Source of the DNA: Rudanella lutea DSM 19387
GTDB lineage: Bacteria > Bacteroidota > Bacteroidia > Cytophagales > Spirosomataceae
DNA: 64,000 bases
Assembly: GCF_000383955.1 (NCBI RefSeq)
Contig: NZ_KB913013.1
Coordinates: 1,766,277-1,830,276 of the forward strand
Direction: 5' to 3'
This document shows, piece after piece, positions 16,408 to 25,734 of the stretch (position 1 is its first letter; every line of letters starts with the position of its first letter). A program made the position numbers and the translations under genes. The notes beneath the pieces are model-generated. The model saw only the letters and a program-made list of their open reading frames with translations. It was not told where the DNA came from and made no database searches.

Positions 16408-16827
16408 ATGCCTATGAAACCCATCCTGCTGGCAGCCACCCTCCTGCTTTCGGCGAGTGCCTTCGCCCAGACCCAGCAAACCCCTGAGGTGCACCTGAAC
16501 CGCCCCGACCGGTCGCCCAAAGCCGCGCCCGAACTGGGGGCCGGCCATAAAGCCCACCTCGACGCCATGACGCCCGAGGAACGTCAGGCTTTCCGGGAGA
16601 AGCAACAGGCCCGGCTCAAGGCCATGACCCCCGAAGAGCGGAAGGCCTTTAGGGAGCAACAAAAAGCCCGAATGGCCGCCATGACGCCCGAAGAACGGAA
16701 GGCGTTTATGGCCGAACGCAAAAAAATGCGGGAGGAACGAATGGCAAAAATGACGCCCGAAGAGCGCGAAAAACTAAAACACCCCCCCCGCCCCCACAAA
16801 GAGGGCCGCCGGAAAAAGCAAGGCTAA
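16408..16827 (+). CDS. Secreted protein with tandem MTPEER repeats
   Basis: 139 residues. After a signal peptide (LLSASAFAQT) the mature protein is almost wholly made of units of about 19 residues, AMTPEERQAFREKQQARLK and variants, three full units plus a final KMTPEEREKLK. It is highly charged and predicted helical, like the periplasmic Spy/CpxP-type or DUF4890-like proteins of Bacteroidota, which are suspected to be chaperones or metal-related; that link is inference. The end is basic (HKEGRRKKQG). The start at 16408 is the first of two adjacent ATGs. Confidence 0.65.
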   Translation: MPMKPILLAATLLLSASAFAQTQQTPEVHLNRPDRSPKAAPELGAGHKAHLDAMTPEERQAFREKQQARLKAMTPEERKAFREQQKARMAAMTPEERKAFMAERKKMREERMAKMTPEEREKLKHPPRPHKEGRRKKQG

Positions 16828-16842
16828 GCACCCACCCTTGTC

Positions 16843-16889
16843 AGGAAGCGCAGCAGGAGCACCGAATGGTTGCCCTTGCTGCGCTTCCT
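16843..16889. repeat. Stable hairpin between 16827 and 16931
   Basis: AGGAAGCGCAGCA pairs with TGCTGCGCTTCCT (13 bp) around a 21-base loop. There is no T-run, so it may be a transcript-end structure or a REP-like unit rather than a classical terminator. Confidence 0.6.
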
Positions 16890-16930
16890 GCGTTCAAATG
16901 GTTATATTCGCCCCAACACCTGTTGGCCTT

Positions 16931-17458
16931 ATGCTTCCCGATTTAACCTGCCTCACCCTCGACACCGACCGACTGAGGCTCGAATCTATTTCTGACGCCT
17001 ACACCGACGCTATTTTTGGGGAGTTTACCCCCACCATTGCCACGTATATGTACCCCGCCCCGGCTCAGGAGCGCACCGATACCGAACACTTTGTGGCCCA
17101 GGCCGTGCAACACAACGCGCAGGGCCACGACCTGACGCTGGTGATTCTGGACCGCCAAACGGGCGAGTTTCTGGGCTGTATTGGCCTGCACAACCTCACC
17201 GAACCACGACCGGTGTTTGGTATCTGGGTGAAAGAGTCGGCACATATGCACGGGTACGGCCGCGAAGCCGTGCGGGCGCTCAAACGATGGGCCGACCGTT
17301 TCCTCGATTATGAGTACCTGACGTACCCGGTCGATTCGCGCAATATGGCCAGCCGTAAAATCCCCGAATCACTCGGGGCCTGCATTGTGAATCAATACGA
17401 CGGTACCGGCGGCATGGGACAGCCGCTTACCCTGATTACATACCGGATTGACCGCTGA
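16931..17458 (+). CDS. GNAT-family N-acetyltransferase
   Basis: 175 residues from ATG 16931. TDRLRLESISDAYTDAIF is the usual RimJ/RimL-type N terminus; the core has LDRQTGEFLGCIGLHN, then FGIWVKESAHMHGYGREAV, which fits the acetyl-CoA pyrophosphate loop (QxxGxG/A, here HMHGYG), and YPVDSRNMASRKIPESLG, the NxxSxxixEklG motif. It acetylates an unknown amine. The longer frame from 16838 would add 31 residues overlapping the hairpin at 16843-16889 and has no domain support, so the shorter start is preferred. Confidence 0.82.
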   Translation: MLPDLTCLTLDTDRLRLESISDAYTDAIFGEFTPTIATYMYPAPAQERTDTEHFVAQAVQHNAQGHDLTLVILDRQTGEFLGCIGLHNLTEPRPVFGIWVKESAHMHGYGREAVRALKRWADRFLDYEYLTYPVDSRNMASRKIPESLGACIVNQYDGTGGMGQPLTLITYRIDR

Positions 17459-17534
17459 ACAAGCTAAATAGGTACTCCGGGCAAGACAGATACCCTTCCT
17501 GATCGTTATACCATCAGAATCCACATTCAACACG

Positions 17535-19523
17535 TTGGGGGCAATTACATCTTTTACTTCCGTTTCGGGCCTTGGTGCCCTGCTACGACTGGGCCTGATC
17601 TTGTGGCTAACCGGCTCAGGATCATGGACCCTGGCGCAGGTACGGGTCGAGGTAGTGGCGTATCCGCCCATACCCGACTCGGTGCAGCGGCTGTTTATGG
17701 CCTGCGATTTCAACAACTGGACACCCGGCGACCCCCGGTTTGAGCTTCGGCGACAACCGAACGGCCATTACGTGCTCAACCTGCCCCAAACGCCCCCCCG
17801 GTTTGAATACAAATTTACGCGGGGTTACTGGGCCCTGGCCGAAGGAACGGCTACCGGTGGCAACCGTCCCAACCGTACCTACAACGTAGCCACAGCCGAA
17901 TTACCCGGCCGGATTGTGGCGCAGATTGCCGGGTGGGAAGCCACCCCGACCTACCAGTTTATCATCACCGATATTCCGCCCAACACCCCGCACGATGCGG
18001 CCCTGTACATTTCGGGCAACTTTAACAACTGGAACTCCGGCGACGAGCTATTTCGGCTCCGGCGGCACATTGATGGGTCATACCGGGTGACAGTTGCCAC
18101 CGACCTCGACCGGATCGAGTACAAGTTTACGCGGGGTACCTGGCCCAGTGTGGAAGGCACCGGCAGCGGGCGGGCCCGGCCCAACCGGGTGCTGTTTCGC
18201 AGTAGTCAGAATACCTCGGAGCCTATTCGGTTGCAGATTGCCAGTTGGGAAGACTTGTCGGGCTCGTTCAACTTCTTCTCCATCTACGACCTGCTGCTCC
18301 TGTTTTCGGCCTTCCAGAGCGTGCTGCTGATTATTGCCCTTGTTTCGTTGCAGAACTACAACCGGGAGGCCAACCGCTGGCTTATTCTGGCCCTGGCTTC
18401 GGGGGCCCTGCTGTTGCTCATTCGGGTCGTGAGCGCCTACCCCAACGTCGCCCAGACCTACACGCATCTGCTGCTGGTGCCTGATTTTGTGATGCTGCTC
18501 TACGCACCGATGTTCTATTTCTACATCCGTCGGTTGCTGTTTCGGCCACCCCGCCTGCCACGCCGGTGGTGGCTGCACTTTGTACCGGCCGGCATTCAAC
18601 TCATTGTGTACCTGCCGTTTTTCTTCATGGAATTGAAACCATTGCAGTTACGGATCGTCAACCACGACCCGGCTCTGCAATGGGTATTTCAGGGCGTGGG
18701 GGCCGTGGCCTGGGCCATCAATCTGGTGTACTGGATTGTGTGCTGGCGGGCCTTACGCAGTTACGAGCGCCGGTTTACTACCGAGGCCTCGCACGATCAG
18801 AATTTACGGTACCTCAACACGGTAATGGCTATTCAGGCGGTTTGCCTGCTGCTCTGGTTTGTGGTGGGGCTGTTCATTGCAGCGGGTAGCTGGTTTCCGC
18901 TCGAACTGAGCCTGATCTGGCGGCAGAGCATCGACCTGATCTGGCTGGCGTTCTCCACGATTCCGTACTTTCTGGGGTACTTCGCCATCCAGCAACCCGA
19001 AATTTTTAAGATGCCCGCAGCCGGGTCTATTCCGCTGTTTGAAGCCCAACCTGAGCCAGAACCGACGGGGGGCCTCCTCCCCGATCCGGTGGTGCAACGG
19101 CCGTTGACCCCGCCTATTATCCGGCAGGTACAGCCCGAAGTGGTCAAAATAGCGTTGGCGGCTCCGGCGGAAAACCTCCTGCCCTACCGCGAACAACTCG
19201 ATGCTCTGATGGCCGAGAAAAAGCCGTACATCAACGCCGGGCTGACCCTCAACGAGCTGGCCGCCATGCTGCACATTTCTCCGCACCTGCTCTCACGGGT
19301 GATCAACGAAAGCTACGGTAAAAACTTCTTCGACTTTGTGAACTCCCACCGCATTGAGGAGTTCAAACGCCGATACGACGACGCCCAGAACCGACACTAT
19401 ACCCTGCTTGGGCTGGCGTTCGACGTGGGCTTCAATTCCAAAACGGCGTTCAACCGAGCCTTTAAAAAAATTACCAACCAAACCCCGCGCGACTACTTTC
19501 AGGAGCCGCGCCTGGAGGAATAA
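17535..19523 (+). CDS. Membrane AraC-family regulator with two carbohydrate-binding-like modules
   Basis: 662 residues. A signal/anchor helix (about 12-34) is followed by two similar modules of about 98 residues (about 37-134 and 140-238), each with FNNW (59-62; 163-166), YKFTRGxW (92-99; 196-203) and a conserved RPNR. They resemble glycogen/starch-binding CBM48/AMPK-type folds. About seven membrane helices follow (247-480), then a Pro-rich linker and an AraC-type double helix-turn-helix (562-655: LTLNELAAMLHISPHLLSRV and LGLAFDVGFNSKTAFNRAFK). It likely senses a glucan outside the inner membrane and controls the susCDE genes 250 bases downstream; that role is inferred. The start is TTG 17535; no ATG gives the signal helix. 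Confidence 0.8.
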   Translation: MGAITSFTSVSGLGALLRLGLILWLTGSGSWTLAQVRVEVVAYPPIPDSVQRLFMACDFNNWTPGDPRFELRRQPNGHYVLNLPQTPPRFEYKFTRGYWALAEGTATGGNRPNRTYNVATAELPGRIVAQIAGWEATPTYQFIITDIPPNTPHDAALYISGNFNNWNSGDELFRLRRHIDGSYRVTVATDLDRIEYKFTRGTWPSVEGTGSGRARPNRVLFRSSQNTSEPIRLQIASWEDLSGSFNFFSIYDLLLLFSAFQSVLLIIALVSLQNYNREANRWLILALASGALLLLIRVVSAYPNVAQTYTHLLLVPDFVMLLYAPMFYFYIRRLLFRPPRLPRRWWLHFVPAGIQLIVYLPFFFMELKPLQLRIVNHDPALQWVFQGVGAVAWAINLVYWIVCWRALRSYERRFTTEASHDQNLRYLNTVMAIQAVCLLLWFVVGLFIAAGSWFPLELSLIWRQSIDLIWLAFSTIPYFLGYFAIQQPEIFKMPAAGSIPLFEAQPEPEPTGGLLPDPVVQRPLTPPIIRQVQPEVVKIALAAPAENLLPYREQLDALMAEKKPYINAGLTLNELAAMLHISPHLLSRVINESYGKNFFDFVNSHRIEEFKRRYDDAQNRHYTLLGLAFDVGFNSKTAFNRAFKKITNQTPRDYFQEPRLEE

Positions 19524-19594
19524 AATAGAACTAAGCCAAGACGCCCAACTGGCCAATACGTACCATTTTATAAAGTGGACCACAACAAACAAGT

Positions 19595-19671
19595 CCTATA
19601 CATTGATAATCAAATAGTTATCCACTACCTATAAAAAACATAAAATAGCACCTATACAAGGCAAAGTGGAA
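19595..19671 (+). promoter_or_regulatory. Direct repeats upstream of susC, candidate regulator sites
   Basis: CCTATA occurs at 19595, 19628 and 19651 (spacing 33 and 23, near whole helical turns), and AAAGTGGA at 19572 and 19664. AraC proteins often bind direct repeats. The 250-base gap 19524-19772 is AT-rich with no gene and no clean TAnnTTTG box. Confidence 0.35.
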
Positions 19672-19772
19672 CGACAGGGGTACAAGAGTTTATCACTTTT
19701 GTGAGAAAATGTATCAATCCACAGGATTCGACATAAGCACCTAATTACCAGTCTATTTACTCCAACTAATTT

Positions 19773-22700
19773 ATGAAAGCGTTTTACAAGACGTTTGGCC
19801 CGCCAGCCGTGGGTGGGCAGGCACGCCTATCGGTTCTCCGAACGAGGCTCGGCGTGTTTGGCTTCGTACTGGCACTGCTGTTCACGGTACAAACGGCCTT
19901 CGGACAGGGAGCAACCATCAGCGGTACGGTTAAAGAAGCCGACGGCACCCCCCTTCCCGGTGTTACGGTGCAGGTGAAAGGCACTACGCGCGGCACCAAT
20001 ACCGACATCGACGGGCGGTATCAGCTCACCAACGTGCAGCCCGGCGCTACGCTCGTGTTCAGCTTTATTGGCAAAACCCCGCAGGAGGCCGTTGTCGGCA
20101 ACCAGTCGGTTATCGACGTGACGCTGGCCGACGACTCCAAGTCGTTGCAGGAGGTCGTGGTGGTGGGTTACGGCACTCAGCGCCGGAAAGACCTGACGGG
20201 TTCAATCGCGTCGATTTCGGCAGAAGAGTTTCAGAAAGGAAACATCGTGAACCCTGAGCAGCTGGTAGCCGGTAAACTCGCCGGGGTGCAAATTACGCCC
20301 CCCTCAGGTCAGCCGGGCGGAGGTAGCACCATCCGAATCCGGGGGGGCTCGTCGCTCAACGCCAGCAACGACCCACTCGTGGTTATCGACGGCGTTCCAC
20401 TCGACAACCGCGAAATCACGGGTGCCTCAAACGCCTTGAGCCTCATCAACCCGAACGATATCGAAACGTTTACGGTGTTGAAAGACGCGTCGGCCGCAGC
20501 AATCTACGGCTCACGGGCCGCCAATGGCGTTATCCTGATCACGACAAAAAAAGGCCGCACCGGCGACCAGACCCGTATCAGCTTTAGCACGCTCGGTTCG
20601 GTATCGGTCAACGGCAAGCAACTATCAACGCTCAACGCGACCCAGTTCCGGGAATTAATTAACCGCATCGGCAACGAAGATCAGAAAGCCTTGCTCAACG
20701 TGGGTACCACCCCCGAAACGAGCACCAACTGGCAGGATCAGATTTTCCGGCCCGCTTTCAGCACCGACAATAACCTGAGCATCACCGGCTCCACCAGGTC
20801 GATGCCGTACCGTGCTTCGGTAGGGTACATTTCGCAAAACGGTACCCTCAAAACATCAAATTTTCAGCGGGTTTCCGGCTCGCTGGGTCTGAGCCCGCGC
20901 TTCTTCAACAACACACTCCGGGTTGACATCAACCTGAAGGGCTCGATCATTAACAACCGCTTTGCCGACGTGGGCGCTATTGGCGCGGCCGTGGCATTCG
21001 ACCCCACCAAGCCCGTGTATAGCGGCAACGAAAACTTTGGCGGTTTCTACGAATGGCTTACGCCCACGGGGATTCCAAACCCACAAGCTACCCGCAACCC
21101 GCTCGGACTGCTTTACAACCGCGACGACCGCACCGAAATCGCCCGGAGCATCGGTAACGTGCAGTTCGATTATCAGTTGCCGTTTGTGCAGGGGCTGCGC
21201 GCCAACCTGAACCTCGGCTACGATATTTCAAAGTCAGAAGGTCTGAATTTTACCCCTGCCTATGCCGGTGCACAATTTGTACAGGGTGGCAACGGGGGCC
21301 AATCGCAAAAGTCGACCGGCTCACGTAACAACAAAACGCTGGAGTTTTACCTCAACTACGTAAAACAGTTGAACCCGAGCAACCGCATCGACGCTACGGC
21401 GGGTTACTCGTACCAGGACTTCATCCGCGATGTACCGAGCTACCCCAATCTGCGGGCCAACGGTCGCGATACGATTGCGGCCGCCGGTATTCCGTTCCGC
21501 ACACAGTACACGCTGCTGGCGTTTTTTGGCCGGATCAACTACTCGCTCAAAGACCGCTACGTGCTTACGGCCACCGTGCGTCGGGATGCCACCTCGCGCT
21601 TCGGCCCCGACAGCCGCTGGGGTACCTTCCCCTCGCTGGGCTTCTCGTGGAGCATCAAAGACGAGCCGTTCCTGAAATCAGCCAATGCCCTGTCGGCGTT
21701 GAAACTACGGCTGGGTTACGGGGTTACGGGTCAGCAAGACCTCACGGGTCTGGCCTCCGACTATGCCTACCTGCCCCGCTACACCATCAGCGACCCCACG
21801 GCACAGTATCAGTTTGGCAACACGTTTATCCGCACGCTGCGGGCTGAAGGCTACGACGCTAACCTGAAATGGGAAGAAACCGAGGCTATCAATGCAGCCG
21901 TCGACGTGGCTTTCTTCGACGGGCGTTTGGGCGGTAGCCTGGATGTGTACCAGAAAAACACCCGCGACCTGCTGGCCGTGATTCCGGTACCGGCTGGCAC
22001 CAACCTCACCAATCAGGTACTGACCAACGTGGGCAGCCTCCGCAATCGGGGTATCGAACTGACGGTTAACACCAACCCGATCCGGCGCGATGGCATGAAC
22101 CTCGACGTGAATTTCAACGTGACCTACAACGAGAACAAAATCACGAATCTGACCCGCGTGCCGGTTCCCAACGATCCGGGCGTGCAGGTAGGTGGTATCT
22201 CGGGTGGTACGGGCAACTTCATCCAGATTCAGACGGTGGGCTACCCCATCAACACCTTCTACGTGTTGCGGCAGGTGTACAACCAAAGCGGTTTGCCAGT
22301 TGAAGGAGTGTACGAAGACCGCAACGGCGACGGACAGATTACGGTGGATGATCGGGTGCGGTATCAGGCCTCGAACCCCAACTGGCTCATGGGCTTTACC
22401 ACGCAGTTTACCTACGGGCGGTTCAACGCCGGTCTCGTGCTGCGCGGCACGGTGGGCAACTACGTGTACAACAACACCCGCTCCAACGGTAGCGCCTACA
22501 ACAACTTTGTAAACGCCCTCGGGTTCCTGTCGAACGGTCTCGACAATGTACTCACGACCAATTTCACCCGTAGCCAGTACTTCTCGGATTACTACGTGGA
22601 GAATGCCTCGTTTGTGCGTCTCGACAACCTGAATCTGGGTTACAATTTTGGCAGTATCTGGGGTAAAGGCGACCGCAAGGCTAACCTGCGCGGGACCCTG

Positions 22701-22826
22701 ACGGCGCAGAACCTGTTCGTCATCACGAAGTACTCTGGCCTTGACCCCGAAATCGATAACGGCCGCGACAACAACTTCTATCCACGCCCCCGGATTGTTT
22801 CGGCGGGTCTGAACCTCGACTTTTAA
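19773..22826 (+). CDS. susC: SusC-family TonB-dependent outer-membrane transporter
   Basis: 1017 residues: a long signal region (1-46, ending QTAFGQG), a CarboxypepD_reg-like domain (about 48-125: ISGTVKEADGTPLPGVTVQV), the TonB-box region with EVVVVGYGTQRRKDLTG, a plug domain with the SusC signature IRIRGGSSLNASNDPLVVIDG and AAIYGSRAANGVILITTKKG, then a 22-strand barrel ending in the aromatic terminus SAGLNLDF. It imports oligosaccharides across the outer membrane with SusD as lid. It is first in the susC-susD-susE cluster. The starch-type SusE partner and CBM-like regulator suggest alpha-glucans, but no amylase gene is in the window. Confidence 0.92.
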   Translation: MKAFYKTFGPPAVGGQARLSVLRTRLGVFGFVLALLFTVQTAFGQGATISGTVKEADGTPLPGVTVQVKGTTRGTNTDIDGRYQLTNVQPGATLVFSFIGKTPQEAVVGNQSVIDVTLADDSKSLQEVVVVGYGTQRRKDLTGSIASISAEEFQKGNIVNPEQLVAGKLAGVQITPPSGQPGGGSTIRIRGGSSLNASNDPLVVIDGVPLDNREITGASNALSLINPNDIETFTVLKDASAAAIYGSRAANGVILITTKKGRTGDQTRISFSTLGSVSVNGKQLSTLNATQFRELINRIGNEDQKALLNVGTTPETSTNWQDQIFRPAFSTDNNLSITGSTRSMPYRASVGYISQNGTLKTSNFQRVSGSLGLSPRFFNNTLRVDINLKGSIINNRFADVGAIGAAVAFDPTKPVYSGNENFGGFYEWLTPTGIPNPQATRNPLGLLYNRDDRTEIARSIGNVQFDYQLPFVQGLRANLNLGYDISKSEGLNFTPAYAGAQFVQGGNGGQSQKSTGSRNNKTLEFYLNYVKQLNPSNRIDATAGYSYQDFIRDVPSYPNLRANGRDTIAAAGIPFRTQYTLLAFFGRINYSLKDRYVLTATVRRDATSRFGPDSRWGTFPSLGFSWSIKDEPFLKSANALSALKLRLGYGVTGQQDLTGLASDYAYLPRYTISDPTAQYQFGNTFIRTLRAEGYDANLKWEETEAINAAVDVAFFDGRLGGSLDVYQKNTRDLLAVIPVPAGTNLTNQVLTNVGSLRNRGIELTVNTNPIRRDGMNLDVNFNVTYNENKITNLTRVPVPNDPGVQVGGISGGTGNFIQIQTVGYPINTFYVLRQVYNQSGLPVEGVYEDRNGDGQITVDDRVRYQASNPNWLMGFTTQFTYGRFNAGLVLRGTVGNYVYNNTRSNGSAYNNFVNALGFLSNGLDNVLTTNFTRSQYFSDYYVENASFVRLDNLNLGYNFGSIWGKGDRKANLRGTLTAQNLFVITKYSGLDPEIDNGRDNNFYPRPRIVSAGLNLDF

Positions 22827-22831
22827 AAACC

Positions 22832-22885
22832 CTCATCCCTGCCCCTCTCCTAATAAAGGAAAAGAGCCGGGAGCGAGGCCGCTCA
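22832..22885. repeat. Short degenerate palindrome between susC and susD
   Basis: CTGCCCCTCTCCT pairs loosely with AGGAAAAGAGCCGGG. It may lower read-through from susC to susD. Confidence 0.45.
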
Positions 22886-22890
22886 AACTC

Positions 22891-24486
22891 ATGAAACCAA
22901 TGCATAAAATAGCCACCCTCTTCGCGCTCACTACGGCCCTGACGGTGTCGTCGTGCGTGAATGATCTGGACCGGGAGCCCAAATTCGACGTTACTTCGGC
23001 GTCGGTCTACGCCGACCCGGCCAACTATAAAGCCGTGCTGGCCAAGCTCTACGCCGTTATGTCGGTGAGTGGGCAGCAAGGGCCATCGGGCAAACCCGAT
23101 ATTTCGGGTATCGACGAAGGTACCTCCAACTACATGCGTTTGCTGTGGAAACTCCAGGAGCTGCCCACCGACGAAGCCGTAATTGGCTGGAATGACCAGA
23201 CCATTCAGGACTTCCACGCTATGCGCTGGACTTCTTCGGACGGCTTTGTGGCAGCTATGTACAACCGGATTTTTTATCTGGTAGCCGCCAGCAACGAGTT
23301 TATCCGCGAAACGGGCGACGACCGGCTGGCCACGCGCAACATCACGGGCGATGCCGCCACCAATGCCCGCACCTACCGGGCCGAAGCGCGTTTTCTGCGC
23401 GCTCTGGCGTACTACCACGCCATTGATATGTTTGGCAACGTACCGTTTGTGACCGAAGCCGACGCACCGGGCTCGTTTTTACCCCGGCAGGCCACCCGGC
23501 AGGAACTGTTCAACTACGTAGAGTCGGAACTGAAAGCCCTCGAAACCGAGCTGAGCGCCCCCCGGCAGGCAGAGTACGGCCGGGCCGATCAGGCAGCCGT
23601 CTGGACATTGCTCGCCAAACTGTACCTCAACGCGCAGGTTTATACCGGTACCGCCCGCTGGAACGACGTGATTACGTACACCAGCAAGGTGATCGGCGCC
23701 AATGCCTACACGCTGGAGTCGACCTACGGTAACCTGTTCCTGGCCGACAATAACTCCTCACGCGAAACCATTCTGCCGGTTACGTTTGATGGTCTGAATA
23801 CCAAGACCTACGGCGGTATGACATTCCTGATTCATGCCTCCATTGGTGGCTCCATGCCCGTGCGCGAGTTTGGGGTAAACAGTGGCTGGGCCGGTTTGCG
23901 CACCACCAGCGCCCTGGTAGGTCAGTTCACCGATCCGTCGGGCCGAACCGACAAGCGAGCTATGTTCTACAGTCAGGGGCAAACCCTCGAAATTGCCGAC
24001 ATTACCCGGTTTACCGACGGCTACGCCGTGACGAAGTACAAAAACGTAACCCGGGCGGGTCAGGCAGGCAAAGACCCCGCGGGCGATTTTGTCGACACCG
24101 ACTTCCCGCTCTTCCGGCTGGCCGATGTGTACCTGATGTACGCCGAAGCCGTGGTTCGGGGCGGAACGGGTGGCAGTGCCGCTAACGCACTCAACTACGT
24201 AAACCTGTTGCGGCAGCGGGCCTACGGTGGCACTACGGGTAACATTACAGCGGCTCAGCTCACCGCCGACTTTATTCTGGCCGAGCGCGCCCGCGAGTTG
24301 TATTGGGAAGGCACCCGCCGAACCGACCTCATCCGGTACAACCGCTTCACCGAGGGTACGTATCTGTGGCCCTGGAAAGGCGGTACTGCCGCCGGCCGGG
24401 CCGTAGAAGCCTTCCGCGCACTCTACCCGATTCCGGCAACGGACCTGGTGGCCAACCCGAATCTGAAGCAAAACACAGGCTATTAA
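22891..24486 (+). CDS. susD: SusD-family nutrient-binding outer-membrane lipoprotein
   Basis: 531 residues with a lipoprotein signal (lipobox VSSC, Cys22). The SusD/RagB pattern is clear: an N-terminal helical part with TPR-like helices (YRAEARFLRALAYYHAIDMFGNVPF), YGRADQAAVWTLLAKLYLNAQVY, and the C-terminal RxxELYWEG motif (RARELYWEGTRRTDLIRYNRF) ending with YPIPATDL. It forms the surface lid over the SusC barrel and binds the glycan before import. It follows susC by 65 bases. Confidence 0.93.
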   Translation: MKPMHKIATLFALTTALTVSSCVNDLDREPKFDVTSASVYADPANYKAVLAKLYAVMSVSGQQGPSGKPDISGIDEGTSNYMRLLWKLQELPTDEAVIGWNDQTIQDFHAMRWTSSDGFVAAMYNRIFYLVAASNEFIRETGDDRLATRNITGDAATNARTYRAEARFLRALAYYHAIDMFGNVPFVTEADAPGSFLPRQATRQELFNYVESELKALETELSAPRQAEYGRADQAAVWTLLAKLYLNAQVYTGTARWNDVITYTSKVIGANAYTLESTYGNLFLADNNSSRETILPVTFDGLNTKTYGGMTFLIHASIGGSMPVREFGVNSGWAGLRTTSALVGQFTDPSGRTDKRAMFYSQGQTLEIADITRFTDGYAVTKYKNVTRAGQAGKDPAGDFVDTDFPLFRLADVYLMYAEAVVRGGTGGSAANALNYVNLLRQRAYGGTTGNITAAQLTADFILAERARELYWEGTRRTDLIRYNRFTEGTYLWPWKGGTAAGRAVEAFRALYPIPATDLVANPNLKQNTGY

Positions 24487-24494
24487 AGAGTTTA

Positions 24495-24554
24495 TGGTTT
24501 TGAGGTTTGCGTGCCGCCCAGCGGCTACCGACCGGCACACAAACCTCAAAACCA
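24495..24554. repeat. Long hairpin after susD
   Basis: Arms of 21 bases (TGGTTTTGAGGTTTG then GTGCC, against GGCAC then CAAACCTCAAAACCA) with one mismatch and an 18-base GC-rich loop. No T-run follows. It could stabilise or end the susCD transcript. Confidence 0.7.
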
Positions 24555-24572
24555 CTTAAGTACTCAGACAGA

Positions 24573-24682
24573 ATTAAATGTAAAATGAATAGTGTAAGAT
24601 GTATAATGAGATGGCTGATTATCAGCAGGTAATTCAATTGTTCATTATACATTTTACATTGTTCATTCACTTATCATTCAAC
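24573..24682. repeat. AT-rich palindromic microrepeat (AATGTAAAATG class)
   Basis: Arms reiterate AATGTAAAATGAATAGTG and its inverse; core GCTGATTATCAGCAGGTAA. It lies directly before susE and shares its core with 7926-8014 and, inverted, 45968-46074. Confidence 0.8.
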
Positions 24683-24687
24683 CAATT

Positions 24688-25734
24688 ATGCAACGTATCA
24701 CTCTATACAGTGTGTTCTCCCTGCTGGCTCTCTGCCTGCTGTGGGGTTGTGAAAACGAGGGCGATCGGCTGGTTATGCAGGAGCCGGGGGCGGTTACACT
24801 CACGCCCAGTGCCTCTACCGTAACGCTCACCAGCTCAGGTTCAGCATCCAACGCGCTCACCCTCAACTGGACACCCGTTAATTACGGGGTGGCCGTACCG
24901 GTCAACTACGCCGTTCAGTTCGACAAGAAAGGCAACGGGTTCAAAGCCCCTATCGAAGTAACGGCCGGGCAATCGACTACGTTGGCCTTGTCGAACCCCG
25001 ACCTGAACCAAACCCTGCTCCGGCTCGGCGTATCGCCCGGTACGAGCGGGCAAATCGAAATGCGGGTTCGGTCGGCGATCAACCGCCCCAACGACCAGCC
25101 GGGTCAGCTGACCTATTCGGCCCCCGTGACCCTCACCGGCACGCCGTACCTCGTCATTGTGAACTATCCGTCGTTGTTTGTACCGGGTGGATACCAGGGC
25201 TGGGCCCCCGATGTTGCGCCCAAGATTTCGTCGGTGAAAAGCGATGGCAGCTACGAAGGTTACATCTATTTCCCGGCCGCATCGGAGTTTAAGATTACCT
25301 CGGCTCCCAACTGGAACAGCACCAACTACGGCATCGGAGCCGCCCCCGACAAAATCTCGTCGACGGGCGATAACCTCAAACTCGCTGCGGGTGGGTATTA
25401 TCTGTTCCGGGTCAATACGGGCACACTTACCTGGAGCGCTACCCCAACCACATGGGGTGTTATCGGGGCGGCTACGCCTAAGGGCTGGGACGCCAGCACG
25501 CCCATGACGTACGACGCCAAGTCGGGCACCTGGAAAGCCGAACTGAGCCTGAAGCAGGACGAACTAAAATTCCGCGCTAACGATGCCTGGACGCTTAATT
25601 TCGGCGATAACGGCGCGGATGGATTTCTGGAATACGACGGGCAGAACATCAAAGTGCCCTCAGCCGGTACCTACACCATTGAACTTGACCTTCGGATGCC
25701 GGGCTACTATGCCTACAAGCTGACGAAGAAATAA
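24688..25734 (+). CDS. susE: SusE/SusF-family starch-binding outer-membrane lipoprotein
   Basis: 348 residues with lipobox LLWGC (Cys21). Residues about 30-150 form the SusE N-terminal Ig-like domain (TLTSSGSASNALTLNWTPVNYG). Two following modules (about 153-242 and 250-346) are SusE/SusF starch-binding type: PGGYQGWAPDVAPKI...YEGYIYFPAASEFKIT, and AATPKGWDASTPMTYD...LKFRANDAWTLNFG. Each holds conserved Trp and Lys/Asn residues that in the Bacteroides proteins contact alpha-glucan. It supports a starch or maltooligosaccharide substrate for the SusCD pair. Two hairpins separate it from susD, which may make its expression differ. Confidence 0.85.
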   Translation: MQRITLYSVFSLLALCLLWGCENEGDRLVMQEPGAVTLTPSASTVTLTSSGSASNALTLNWTPVNYGVAVPVNYAVQFDKKGNGFKAPIEVTAGQSTTLALSNPDLNQTLLRLGVSPGTSGQIEMRVRSAINRPNDQPGQLTYSAPVTLTGTPYLVIVNYPSLFVPGGYQGWAPDVAPKISSVKSDGSYEGYIYFPAASEFKITSAPNWNSTNYGIGAAPDKISSTGDNLKLAAGGYYLFRVNTGTLTWSATPTTWGVIGAATPKGWDASTPMTYDAKSGTWKAELSLKQDELKFRANDAWTLNFGDNGADGFLEYDGQNIKVPSAGTYTIELDLRMPGYYAYKLTKK

